Part shown: in pieces, positions 35,121 to 47,194 of the stretch
Numbering within the stretch: the stretch's first letter is position 1
Layout of the letters: each line of letters starts with the position of its first letter
Assembly: GCA_030407315.1 (NCBI GenBank)
Contig: JALQPE010000049.1
Location: forward strand, 1 to 64,000
DNA: 64,000 nt
DNA from: Asparagopsis taxiformis
Taxonomy: Eukaryota; Rhodophyta; Florideophyceae; Bonnemaisoniales; Bonnemaisoniaceae
Reading direction: 5' to 3'
Notes under the pieces: generated by a model
Seen by the model: the letters and a program-made list of their open reading frames with translations, nothing else
Told to the model about the DNA's origin: nothing
The model's database searches: none
Translations under genes and position numbers: made by a program

Positions 35121-36846
35121 AGACTTCTTCAACCACTAGCCAACGACCTCTGATATTCACTTTGCGAGGTTCAACTTGCACTTCAGACGAACTATACTGG
35201 GCAATATTGATGCATGTCTCGCTAGCTGAAGGAGATTTACTCTTCTCCGCTACTTCTCCGCTATAGTGCAGAAGTATATTTCTCCGCCACTAAATTCAAC
35301 CATTACGAAACCTTTCCTGGCTTTCATTCGATCCAATGAACTGTTTCACCACAATGATTTGGCCTATGCTCATTACTTTATGCACAATGATTGCTATTTC
35401 ATCCGGGCTCGACCTACAGCCTGGCCAAGACGTATCCACTTCCGTTTGTTACGCAGTGATGCTCTAAGCACTAATACTGAATCTGATTTTCTCATGCACG
35501 TAGTTCCTACTCGTATACTCTACCATATTCTCGGCCCTATTCACAAGGTGAAAACACGATGTCTCGTTGAATCGTACTCGGTGTGATATCTTAAATTAGG
35601 ATACATTTATATATTGCAATGCAGACTCACTGCTCGCTTGCAACATGAAAATTATAAAAATTCTTCGACAATGCTGTTTCCTAACCGCCACCATCCACGT
35701 GGCCCGCTTTGACTGCCTGCCAAATGTACTCGGAGCATACAATGACGTTATCGATATATACCATCCACATCATCACTGGAAGCGCGGACTCCTCGTCCAG
35801 GAAAGTGCGCCATTTTTCTTACTCTTCACCTCCGCCTGTCCTGTAGGCCCCATATGCTAGTGTTTTTCGTATATTTCTGTAGTGATGACGTCATTCTAGA
35901 CAGTAAAAGGCGGTAGAAGATACGATAATGTGCGCCTCCTCTGCCAGATCATGTGCTTCCAAGCGTAATTCGCAGCCTAGGTATCGTTTTTCTGGGCCTC
36001 CCATCGCACCGCTCCGTTCAAATTCATCCCTCTATTGTTCTCCTACACGTCTTTTCCGCCCGCAGAGTGCTACTTAAACGACAGATTCCGGAAATCCCTC
36101 TTTCCATCTCCATATCCGTCGGAAAAAAAGCATCAGTAATTATAATTACTGCTCCGGAAGCGTATACGCTTCCGGAGCAGTGTACATGGTACGTCACCAC
36201 ATTTCACGCCACTAACCCAGTATTCTATTCGTTTTCTCAAGTTTCCAGTCGGTGAGTTTTCCAATTCTCCTTTCGTTCATCTTTCTCTCTCACTCCTCCA
36301 TTTTTGTTGCTCTGCCTGTGAGTACAGATTTCGATTTGGGATGCAATGGTATTCGTTAAGGTACGTTAGTCTCCTGGTAACCATCAGTTTCCCACTCCAA
36401 TTCAACGTCACTAACTTGTTTCCTTTCACTACATCTGTTTTTTCTCTTTCTCTTCATTTCCTAGCTTATTCATGCAGCGCAATCAGTTGATAGATTTGTA
36501 GACTTTCTGGTACTTTTAGTTTTACTCTTCATAATAGTGTTGGTTGTAGTAGCAGTTCTAGCATAGGGATATTTTACTCTCAATGTATCCTGCGCATATA
36601 AACAAATCCAGAGTGAAGCTTCCCATATTGCACCCTCTTAGATTGCTACCTATCCTACCGCTTGTACTTCTCTCTAGCTCATAGTCACTACGAAATAAAA
36701 ATTCCTAGCCGTACAATTGTGACCATTCTCACGTAGATACCATCCATTACCCATCCTCGTAGCACTAGAACTGCCTCCCTCTACCCCAAAAAGATGCCCA
36801 CGACAGCATGACGCTCCATCTCATCCACCACTCCCAGACACTGAAT
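35121..36846. other. No recognised gene; abutting palindromes at 36135-36181
   Basis: Short plus-strand frames (for example 35266-35586, 106 codons without an ATG) show no family likeness. At 36135-36150 and 36148-36181 two perfect palindromes overlap (AGTAATTATAATTACT, then a 34-bp one centred on CGTATACG). The sequence around 36260-36450 is T/C-rich. Confidence 0.45.
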
Positions 36847-37433
36847 TTTACTATATCAGGGCACTACTTTTACTGTCTCCAGGTGCTGTCCAGGGCAGCA
36901 CAAAATACTGTCTACAGGTGCTGCCCAGGGCAGTACAAAGTACTGTCTACAGGTGCTGCCCAGGGCAGTGAAAATCACTGTCTCCAGGTACTGGCCAGGA
37001 CAGTGAAAATCACTGTCTCCAGATACTGGCCAGGACAGTGAAAATCACTGTCTCCAGGTACTACCCAGGACAGTGCACCGTGTTGGTTCCATCTGTTGTC
37101 CCAGGCAGCGTATTTCACTATCCGGCCATGTTGCCTTGGCCAATACAAAACACTATCCGCCAACACTGCCCAGTACAGTAAATTACATCATATCCAACTA
37201 TTGAATAAATCATTAATTTTTACTGTCTCCATTCATTGCCTCAGACAGTACGGTGAGACAGTGTTTTTTACTGTCTGCAGACAGTGTTCCGTACTGTCTG
37301 CCGGACAGTGCAAATCACTGTCTCCAAGTGTGGCATTAATTTTCATTTGCCGCATAGTGATTTTTACTGTCTCAGACAGTAAAAATCACTGTCTCACTGT
37401 ACTGTCTGAGGCCCCCTTTTCAACACCGTAGTG
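36847..37433. repeat. Array of CACTGTC...GACAGTG hairpins
   Basis: About ten short hairpins with CACTGTCTCC / GGACAGTG stems, often separated by AAAAT, are spaced about 35-55 bp. The middle unit CCAGGTACTGGCCAGGACAG is nearly identical three times. The array ends in CTGTCTGAGGCCCCCTTTT and CAACACCGTAGTGT, which also ends 31172-31233. The methyltransferase gene begins just after it (ATG 37479), so the array is its upstream region. Confidence 0.85.
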
Positions 37434-37478
37434 TTGTTCGATCTATCCACATCTCTCTTCACCGAGGTGCATCAGAAC

Positions 37479-40167
37479 ATGGACCTCACCTACAGCACTG
37501 TTCAGATGGAACGTACAAACTACCCTCGCTCCCCTTTCACTCGCCAGACCCTCGTTCCCACCTTCATGATCAAACACCTCTACCGTCCAGCTGAGCGAAG
37601 ATCCTCAAAGCCAAATCCCTGGGATACCTCTCGTCCTGCAACCACCTTCGAAAAGGTCCTCTTCCTCACCGTCCTGGTTTCCATCGAGAAGACCAAAGTC
37701 AGGACGAAAAGGTCAAGGAAATCGGCTTTCCGCTTCGAAAGGGCGAGTACAGCTGCTGCACAGCACGTCGGTTACGCTGTACTCACCATTGTGGACGCCT
37801 GGAATGAGCTCGCCACCTGCCTCGGTGTAGAAGACGCAGAGACCTTACTGCAGCCTTACATCCTGTTCGACGAACACGTCAACATGTATACCGCTATAAC
37901 AGATGCCCGCCCCAGCCACCACCGGAAATATGCACCGCTACAGGAGCTCCTCACCATTCTCCACGGCAAAGGAGCCATTCGCGGTTCGCAGTATCCTGCT
38001 GCGACCAGCACCTGGGCGCTGCAGCGCAGTGACCTACAAGACAAGCAAATGCGTATGGCCGCGCAAAACTTCATTCAGCAAATTCTCATGATTGCTTCAG
38101 AACAAGACCTATTCAAGGAATCTCCAGAGGATGTCGCCTTCCTCAACTCCTATCGCAAACCCGAGTCCTCTCAGGCCTCCGACACAGAACGGTTCACACG
38201 AATCCCGGCTCTGGCCTCGGTGGAGAGATCTCTCACGGCTTTCCGTCCTGGTACTCAGCAGGACTTCACTCCTACCAATATGGATGTTGTCACAGAAGAT
38301 GTCGTTCAGCCCAGCAGCTCCGTCACCAGACGCACTGCTGATGCGATGCAGCAGGATGGTGATGACGTTTCTCGTCCCGGTCAGCCCGCATCGAAGAAGA
38401 CTCGTTTGGATCCTTCAGCTCCACAAACCGCCGAGGACAACCAAGGAGACAACGAAAACGTCTTGACGTTCGACGAAGACCAAGAAGATGACCCCGTCAT
38501 CGCTTTCGCTCCCCCTCTTGCCAGTACAATGGACAATTTCGCTCGCGTCTTCAATTGCTCCTTCCGCGGTCTCGAAGAGGCATACAAGTCAGCCTCTGCC
38601 GCTGCTGCCGATTCCAATCCCCTCCCCCTCTCGAAGGCAACGTCCAGCTCGTTCTCACCGACCCGCCGTACAACACAAGGAGGAATGCTGGTCTCCGTAA
38701 CTCACAGTACGACATCCTCACTGACCGGGATATAGAAGATTGCGTCGCAATGATGTCCAGGATCCTCCGTCCAGGTGGTCATGGTCTCATTTTCACCTCG
38801 TCGGTTCTTTTCCCCAAGTGGTCCGAGGCTCTGCGCGAAGTGGTTTACCCGGATCACACACAGATGTTCTCCGTGGACAACCAGCCGCTCTTCTGCATCC
38901 GCCATCGGACCAACTATTCTTCCACACCCCTTCGCATGACGACAAGTCTGATGAATATGGTTGAGGTCGTTGTCCACGTCACAAGCTGGGCGCCGGTACC
39001 GCCGGCTGGGGACTCGTCAACTATTCCCCACACGGCTACGTTTGTTCCACCTTTCAACCTTGGACAAACATAATCAACAACATCCCCCGTTTGTCTCACG
39101 AAGAACGAATCACCGTCGTGGACCCTCGCAACGCCAAGCGCAAGATGGCTCTCCGACCAGAGCAGAAGACAAGTGCTCTTCTCAAGGAAATTATCGCTCG
39201 TTTCTCCCAGCCCGGTGATGTCGTCGTCGACATGTTCGCGGGCACATACTCTACTGGTATAGCCGCCCTCACCATGAACGAAGGTCAGTACCGCACTTTC
39301 GTCGGGTGCGAGCAGCAACAATACTGCCACGACGTCTCCCTTCCCAAGCTACAGCTCGCGTTCTGCGAACAGCTCTCCGACGGAAATTTTGCCTCTCATT
39401 CCTCCTCCGAAGTTCAGGGCCTGGCAACTGCACACGTCCAAAAATATCGTGCTGAGGTTCGCAAGAACACCCCGCCTGGTGCACACCTTCCCCAGTCTAC
39501 GACAATCCCTGAACACCTCACCAGTGTTCTCTGCGGAGTTTGGAAGTCCCCTTCCCACTACCCTGCCCTTCAGTCCACACCAGTGGACAACTGGGCTCAA
39601 TCCGTCAGGGCAAACCTTCTCACCGTTGAATCTTCTTATCTCCTCGCCGTGGACGCAATGTACCAAAAAGTTTACGTTGCTCCGTCCTCCATTCCGAACG
39701 CAGGCAACGGTCTTTTTTCAAGAGATGGTTTCGAGGTTGGAGACTTGGTGGGCTACTATTACGGGTCTCTCGTGTACAGTAATCTGTACAATTCCAAGCG
39801 CTCGTCACATGGACGCGATGGCACTGCTTTCAGCACAACCCGCTTTCGTGATTATGCCCTTCAAATCAAGCACGCAGATCGTAGCTGCCTCATTCCCTCG
39901 GCTCGAAAGCTTCCCATCTTCCTTATCCCTTTCGAATTCTGCGTCTGTGCGATGATTAATGATCCGAAAAGGATCAGCTCCGTCGAAAGCATGGAAGCCG
40001 ACTTCCGTGAGCCCAACGTTGATTTCGAGTGTCCCGATGAAGATATTATTGATGTCGATATGCTTCAGAAGTACTCTACTGTTAGAATAATTGCCACTCG
40101 ACCTATCTCACCCAATGAGGAACTACTCCTTGACTACGGTCCCGAGTATTTCAACAAGACTTCGTAG
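37479..40167 (+). CDS. DNA aminomethyltransferase (DPPY) fused to a SET domain, two frame steps
   Basis: Three plus-strand frames follow one another without loss of homology and together span about 895 codons. Part 1 (37479 to about 38630): a helical region of unknown type, then a Ser/Glu-rich linker. Part 2 (about 38640-38990): NVQLVLTDPPYNTRRN, the DPPY catalytic motif IV at 38660, followed by RILRPGGHGLIF. Part 3 (about 38990-40167): NYSPHGYVCSTFQPW, then EQKTSALLKEIIARF with PGDVVVDMFAGTYSTG, the AdoMet motif I at 39229-39246. Motif IV before motif I is the beta-class order of bacterial N6-adenine/N4-cytosine methyltransferases. From about 39660 a SET domain follows: NAGNGLFS, GYYYGSLVY, AMINDP (NH of the usual NHS replaced) and NEELLLDYGPEYF. 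No pre- or post-SET Cys clusters are seen. The frame steps near 38630 and 38990 are both -1, near a C-rich run and ACAAGCTGGG. They may be decay, assembly errors or recoding. If intact, the enzyme could methylate both DNA and histones. Confidence 0.8.
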
Positions 40168-41070
40168 ACAATTCCACGTGCAATAGAGCACTCTACCCAT
40201 TAAACTTTTCTCACTTTCTTGTTCTACTACTTTCTTCTCAGCATAACACCTATACTTCTACCTTTTCTCCTATACATGACCGTCTATCTCTCTACTCATC
40301 ACTATGTCAGCTTCCCGTTTTCAACTTTCCCTCTCTCCCGAATACGGGAGGACTATAGTACTAATGGAATCAGCTAATTGTGTCCATCTGCGCAGTTAGC
40401 CACAATCAGCCATGGAGCTGATGTTCCCTTCCATAGCAGCTGATGTGTCATACTCCACTTAGTCGAGCAAAACTCAATCCGACAATTTCACAATGCCGGA
40501 TTGAGTTTTGCTCAACCAAGTTTCTTGACTGTAATTGCTTACACATGCCTGTCAGCAGGCATTTGTCATACTGCACTTGGTCGAGTAAAACTCAATCCGA
40601 CAATTGCACAATGCCGGATTGAGTTTTGCTCGACCAATTTACACTGCATCCAACATTTACGAAAATTCATAAATGTTTCCAAATATAAAATTTTACAATT
40701 AAAGACATTATTTACACAACTTTTCGCCTCAGTGGATACCTGAAAGTTGGTCGAGCAATACTCAATCCGGTATTCGGAGATTCTCGGATTGAGTATTACT
40801 CGACAAGCTGAACGCAGCAGAACAGCATACTTCATACCTGTTGCGATTCCTTCATGACATTTCGTCCCTTATCCCATCATCACCACCCGTTTCGTTTCCT
40901 TCATGACATCTCGTTCCTTGTCCCAATCACCACCCGTTTCGTTTCCTTGATGACATTTCGTTCATTCCTTATCTCCATCCCCACCACCATGTTCAGTTTT
41001 ATCCGCTTGGCAAGTCTTACGACGCCTTCCTCCCGCTCCCGTCCATCCACCCTCACTCTTTTTTCCCGAA
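40168..41070. other. Intergenic region with three palindromes
   Basis: It contains the three palindromic copies at 40458-40808 and a short sequence repeated three times near 40854-40960 (CGTTTCCTTCATGACAT), directly before the transposase ATG at 41071. No gene seen. Confidence 0.6.
40458..40808. repeat. TTGGTCGAG palindrome family, three copies
   Basis: Hairpins with arms TTGGTCGAGCAAAACTCAAT and its complement lie at about 40458-40519, 40578-40638 and 40747-40806. Loops differ (AATTTCACAATG, AATTGCACAATG, GTATTCGGAGATTCT). The third has AATACT/AGTATT in both arms where the others have AAAACT/AGTTTT, so the change is matched. More copies are at 51157, 51483 and 51812. They resemble miniature inverted-repeat elements without internal sequence. 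Confidence 0.9.
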
Positions 41071-44000
41071 ATGCCTCGCACAAGAAAGTCCCGCCGTGGT
41101 CATCGCCTTCTTTATGCGCCACGCACGGTCTCCAATCCTCCCCTTAGAGCGCCAGCGTCCAGAACCGTCTCCAATCCCATTTCCCAACGTCGTCCCTCCC
41201 ACCATGTTCACAGGCCGCAGTCCTCCCAGGATATACCTACGCTATCTAGCACTCCACAACAACCCCAACCCTCTCCGTCTCCCACAAATGCACCTATACA
41301 TCAAGACTTCCCATCTCCTGTAATACCAACACCTAGTCAAACAGTCCAACAGCAGATGTTCAATCCACCCCGACTCTGCCTCTCTCCACATCCACCCTCC
41401 CCTCAACACCTCTCTCGTCAAAAAAACCGACCAAGAGCAGGGCACAATTTCTTCTTCTAGCAGCGACAATTCTGACAACTCGGAATCCCGCAATATATAT
41501 CCACGCTTTCCAAAAACACAATCCGACGACATTCTTCGTCGAGAAGTTGCCGCCTCTCGCAACCTCGTCACAGCCGACTTCATCCAAAAGTACTGCAACG
41601 AGAAGAAAGCTCGCAAATTCATGCTACAATGGACTTCCCTCTATGCCGCGGCCAGACTCTCTGGTTCTAACAAAACCACCGTCGAAAGCCTCGAAGAAGC
41701 TTCCATTCTTTACAATCACGGCAGGAAGGATTCCAAAAACCCACACGTTCAAAGCGCTATACCGCATTACACAACGGTTAATCGTACAGTCAGAAGATGG
41801 CTCTTCCATAATTCCTGGCTCCGTTCCGAAACCGTCCATTTCCCCGTCAACGTCGACAGCAGTGGTGCTAGAGTTTCTTCAGATGCACTTCTACGTAAAA
41901 GTCGCATTGAACTACAAACGAAAACTCCTACTGCCCCCGTAGTCGTCATTCTCCCAAGTGAATATGCACGCGCAGACCTCGCAACGCCAGACTTCTTCAA
42001 TCTCGTATGGAGACCAGATGGCTTCTCTAAAGATTCAGCCGAGTCTATGTCTTCAATGCATGGAAACATATACTGCACCAATCTGGGAAAACATAGAGAG
42101 CTACTCTTGAAATCGCAAAACATCGCACTGCGGTCATTCGACACAACAGGAACCGCCTCCACCGCTTTCGCCGGCTCTACTGTCCAAATATCAGTTACAG
42201 CAGGTCAGAAAGCTGTCTCACTACACCCTCAAGCTGCCCTCTGCTTTCGGCAGCAGCAGATTCAGCACTTCAACGAAATATATGATGCATCCACATCTGC
42301 ATCCTGGATTCTAGGCGACACTCGAAGCAAGTCTGACGTTGTCTCCCCCCATACCTACCAACCTTCCTTCTCCATTTCTAAGAGTATTTTCGCTCGATTT
42401 GCTGTACCCGGAGACCATCTTACAGTTCTATCCCCCGTCTATCCCCACAAAGAAGAGGACTACCCCATCTTCTTTGGCCTCATCATTAGTTCCCCCGGCC
42501 CTCCTCCCTCTCAGAAACTTCTTTTCTTCACCTATTCAAACGGTTCTGTGTCTGTCATTGGTGGAACTAGATCCGTCGATGCTATATCTTTAACTTCTCC
42601 CGCCCCTCTCCGACCTCTCCAGCCACGCAAATCAAAGGAACTTTAAAAGATGGAACTATCTACTACGTCTATCCTTTTCTACTCTACTGTGATGACTTCA
42701 ATGAGGCAACAGGAAAAAAAGGGAGCGCAAGTGGGTGTTACATGCTCCCCATGGGTCTCCCTCTAGACTGCCGCCGTAGCACCTCTGCTGTCCGCGTTCT
42801 TGGTGTCACCGGCCCCGGAGTCAGCACCAACCATGTGCTCCGCTATATTGCGAGAGACATCGTTCAAGGCTGCACTTCTGGTTTCCGAGACAAGGACCCT
42901 TACGGTAATGACTGCGTCATCTTCCTCGACTTTATCGGTTTCGTTTCCGATTATCCGGCCTGCTCACATGTGCTAGACGTCATGGGTCATATCAGCGACG
43001 TCCCGTGCCATGTTTGTACATTCCCGAGGGGCGATAAGTTTTCACAAAACTCCCAATTCGGTTATAATCCCAACATACACTCCTCTACAGACTCCACTTT
43101 CCGCACTTCAGAGCGTACAAAGGCGTTACGAACCAGTGCTCATCAAGGAGCTGCTCTCTACCATAAAAGGCTGGGCTTGAAATCCATAGAGGACATCACC
43201 GAAACTCCACTTCTTCTCATTGAGGACCTCCTTCGAGAAGCACGTGACTCCGGACGTGTTCCTCTCAATGCAGGTTCAAAACAACTATCTCCAGTGGTGC
43301 CAGCCACTATAGACTGCTACCGCTCCACTTTCGTTGGTGTCGACCATCTCCTTCAGGGTTTGGCAAAGGATGCGCTGGACAATGCTTTCTGCAGCCTCCC
43401 TACCGATGATGCAAGACATTTTGCTAACCATTTCATCGTCGATGCTTTGAAAGCACTCGGTCTACAGCAACAAAAGACAGTTTACAACCACTCCAGCTCG
43501 GAGACATACACAATGGGTATGAGCGAGCGCTTCTCCGTCATTCTTGTCGCTCCTACGTGCTTTCAAAAAGCACTCATCTTCTCCCGCTCCCCCGACCACC
43601 CACCCAAATCTTCCTCTACAACGGCATCCGACCACCAGAGGACTCTTTCCCTTGATCTTGTCAATCTATTGTCCAATCTAATTTCCGCTACCTACCACTT
43701 GCCGAGGTTGGACATAGACGGTATGCCTGCGGTTCAAAATGCAACAAAGAATTCAGGTATGGCTCACTTTAAACATTTGCAGCAGCTGTCCAAGCAGTAT
43801 ACCCGCAAAGTCGATGAGCTCGTTCGCACTGCACCCCCGAGGCAGCGAAAAGGTTCTTTTCGAAAGAAAAGAAAGCTAGACTCTGGAGCTTCTATTGCTC
43901 CAGACTCAGAAGCCGACGCTTACGAGACTAAAGGCACAGGATTTCGTCCCCGAAGGACTTTGGACAACAAACCAAACCTTCATCGTTTGGTTGAAGCGTA

Positions 44001-44970
44001 CGAACACACAATACCACTAGTAGGTCATGCTAGACAAGTTGCTGAGCTCGCTTTCGAAGCTACTCATCAGACCATGAAGCGTGGGCTCGAACAAGCTGGT
44101 GGCGCAGATAGACAGCTCGATGCTATGCTCGCAGCACTTGGAAATGACTGGAAATCACGACTGCACCTTGCACTCTCGTCTTTGCTGCATTCAAACAATA
44201 CAACCGAGCAGAAGAAAGTCAATCGTCGTTTCTTGCTCCGCCTTCTTTTCGGTAGACAACACGTCGATTCTACCTCGGACATACCAGACTATCTCCTCCT
44301 TAACCTCTGTCAACACCCACTTCTCAATCATCTTCGCACATCATTCCACCCGTGCTTCTCCTCCCCGTACAACCAGTACTCGTGGGTGACGGTGAAGCTC
44401 TCTAGTTCTATATCTGTTTTCAAATGTGCAAGCAAAACTACTTCTCACGCAATCTCGGGGTATCCCGCCAAAGGCGCGCGATGGACCTCTTCTCACCAAA
44501 CATCCGGTACCTCCACTGCTTCTGCTTCACGTGATTTCTCCAAACCTGAGGAGGTCACAAAGGGTTCTGTCCTCCAGGCGTGCTATCAGTTTCCGTCTTC
44601 CACTCCTGTGCTTTCCAATTCATCTAGTCCTACACTCTGGATAGTCCTGGAAGTATTTCTTCCGGAACAGAGAAAGAATCAGACTACGGATTCCGAAACT
44701 GTTTCATGTCCTCTACATCCATGTGCCCTGGTCTATCCTGTCTCAAAGTATGAATCTGAAGAATGCAAGGTACAGAAGCTCATGGGAAGTTGGTTTCTTC
44801 CTCTTACCGCTGGAGTTCGAAAGGTCGGTCTTATCCACAACTGTACTCCTCAACTATGCTCCGTCAACTTTACAACTCGTTCTATGACACATGGTGGTCC
44901 ATCTTTCCTCGATGGAGGATCTTTTTCTATCATCACTAGAGAACATGGATACCCTCCCAGGGCTGGCTAG
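41071..44970 (+). CDS. CMC-type (Tnp2/Plavaka-like) transposase of the 31-kb element, frame-stepped
   Basis: About 1300 codons are spread over three frames. The head (ATG 41071, MPRTRKSRRGHR) is basic and Pro/Ser-rich. A frame step near 41400 leads to a long frame (SDDILRREVAASRNLVT through to 42646). A -1 step near 42620 joins the last frame, where DGTIYYVYPFLLYCDDF (about 42652-42702) contains a likely catalytic Asp. Then come LPMGLP, VIFLDFIGFVSDYPACSH followed by MGHISDVPCHVC (about 42920-43020, as in Tnp2-type transposases), and PNLHRLVEAYEHTIPLVGHA with ELAFEATHQTMKRGLE (about 43975-44095). The tail after 44370 (WFLPLTAGVRK, SMTHGGPSFLDGGSFSIIT) is repeated in a decayed copy at 52029-52830. 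Together with the gene at 49333 it repeats the transposase-plus-convergent-gene layout of 2794-8194. The frame steps suggest it is no longer autonomous, unless they are sequence errors. Confidence 0.75.
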
Positions 44971-46325
44971 CTTTCTTCTACTACTACTACTCCATACAAT
45001 AAACAATCTATCTCCCCTTTTCTACTCTTCCCACCTCACACGACATCAAATCTTTACCTGAACGTCTCTTCTGCTCTGTTCACTGGTAATGACTCATTCA
45101 ACCTATACGTACCTACACTCTAATCTCTTTTTATACTTTCTACCAACTAGTTGTACATCCCTCTTTACATTTATTCCACACTGCATCCTATCGACTTCCT
45201 CCTCAAGTCATTGCTATTCTTTGAACATAATTATTCTTCCACAATACACACGGCGCATGGCGCGTTGTAGGTCTCGTGAACATCTTGGACGTCTTCTTCT
45301 GCTCTGCGGCACAATTGTCCGCCATTTTTTGAAATAGAAAAAGTGCGCGCTTTAGTTTCGCCAAGCGTCATGCCAAGCGTCGTTTCTGACCGCCACGGCC
45401 ACCTTCTGTGGACATTTAAGCGCCTACCGTCACTCTTTTCCATTCTTCTCGTCACTCTCTCACGTTATCACCCAGTTTTTCCACTCTCTACTATCCTCTC
45501 AGTAGAGAGCGGAAAGCCTGGGTGATAACGTGCTTCGCATTCTATGGGATCCCCTTCTGCTTTCTCAATTCCATTTCCCTTCCCATGTAAGTTCTCTCTC
45601 TACTCTGTCCTTATCGCTACAACAAATACTAACAGACTTTCTCTCTCCCATACTTCGGTTCTTTCTTCTCATTCTCCCTTCCGTCCCCCTTCCGGTATGT
45701 ATTTTCACCTTCTCTTCAACTGCTATGGGTTCATTTCATTTTCTAACTTTTCCTCTATTGATCATTTCCATACTTCATTCTGTCTCTACTCTACTCCGAA
45801 ATAGGAAATAAGCATTAGTTCTTCATAGTTCGTAGTACACAGATAGCCGTTCTCTAGAGTAGTAATGGTAGCACTATCAATAGTTTAATTCAGAGTTCTT
45901 TGAAAATAAACTTGCTGTCTCCTTCCCTACAAGGAAGAAGACGCAATTCTGGTCGACATGACCAATCTATCATATTTTCAATTCTTATCCGTCCTACCCT
46001 TTCCATCCTATAGATCCTATGATTGGAATAGTGGCGTCTCCCACCCGCCGAATGCCAGCGTCCCACCCGATCCATTCCGTCCCGTCCCCTGGTAGATTTC
46101 CACTCCTTTCCGCCCTCCAACCACCCTTCTTGATGGTACTATACCAGTCAAATCAATACTACAATCCACCTATACTGCTGGTTTGCAACCATTACACTGC
46201 AACAAAAATCCATACAATATGATGGAAAAAAACCTACATTTACATTGGTAGAATCTACTTCAGACTATGGAATTATCCCAGTCTTTCGACTGTTTCAAAC
46301 CAGTGTCGGGGCTGGTTGTAAACCA
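44320..46325 (+). repeat. Direct repeat, copy 1 (transposase 3' end and downstream)
   Basis: It is repeated in the same orientation at about 52045-54238: first the transposase tail, then AATCTTTACCTGAACG, the GCATGGCGCG and AAGCGTCATGCCAAGCGTC blocks, and finally CAGTCTTTCGACTG. At 45467-45528 a hairpin is formed by CGTTATCACCCAG...CTGGGTGATAACG and ACTCTCTACT...AGTAGAGAG. Downstream of 44971 there is no gene. Confidence 0.85.
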
Positions 46326-47000
46326 GTGGGTAGGCTGGTTTCAACCAGCTGATGTGCTGGTTTTCAACCAGCACTCACTGTGCCTGGAACCAGCCTGCCC
46401 ACTGGTTTACAACCAGCCCCGACACTCTCTGTACTACCGCACTCGCTGGAATGACCCATCACTAGGACTAGACGATACCTCTGGTTTTAAACCATCCCAT
46501 ACTGGCCCAGACACACTGGTTGCAAACCAGCCCTGCTACTGTACTCTACCACTACAAATTCTAGTTCATTTCTACTCGCTAGCAAACATATATCCACTGG
46601 GCCCACTGGTTGCACACCAGCGTCACGCTGCACTGCACCCTCTGGAACTTATCCATCATCTCTCAGCTGGCACCCTCTGGTAATATTCCATCATCACCAC
46701 TGGTATATTCCACTCCATTGGCTGGTTTACGTCCATATCACCTCCTAAATTTAACCAGCACAGTACGCTGGATCATAACCACCGTCCGACCAACCGCCGT
46801 GGCCTGGTGCAAACCAGTACCCCCTGGCCAAACCATCCAATCCACTGGTTTTCAACCAGGCCACCCGTACTGTACAAGCACTGGAATTTCACCAGCAAAT
46901 TTACTAAAATATTAGATGGCGCTTATCCAGAGGTTGGGGATCGATTTAACCAGCGACGTGGCCTGGTTTTCCACCACTGTACGAACTAAAATCTGGGCTG
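46280..47000. repeat. CTGGTT...AACCAG short palindrome array
   Basis: About twenty copies of a 15-base palindrome of the form CTGGTTnnnAACCAG or half of it are scattered through 700 bp, irregularly spaced. More occur at 48340-48730 and 54040-54240. The word is too short for a transposon end; it may be a protein-binding site or a by-product of the palindrome-making process. Confidence 0.8.
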
Positions 47001-47194
47001 GAAAAATAGCCATTTTTGCTCATGCTGTGTTGTTTTGTACTCGTGGCCACGTGGACGGGCGTTCCAACGAATTAATTTATTTCAAATCCGTCGGCGAAGT
47101 CGTAACACCAGCAACATTCTCACAGTGGCCTGATAGACATCCTTCCGTGACCTCAGTTCGCTACATCCGCAAACCACCAACAACTTTGTTCTCA

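Noticed and set aside
31172..37433. LTR retrotransposon bounded by the direct repeat at 31172-31233 and 37378-37433
   Set aside because: The repeat is only about 56 bp, and no reverse transcriptase, protease, RNase H or integrase is encoded between.
38660..39246. RNA m6A (METTL3-like) methyltransferase
   Set aside because: METTL3-type enzymes have the opposite motif order and other flanking blocks; motif IV before motif I fits the beta-class DNA enzymes.
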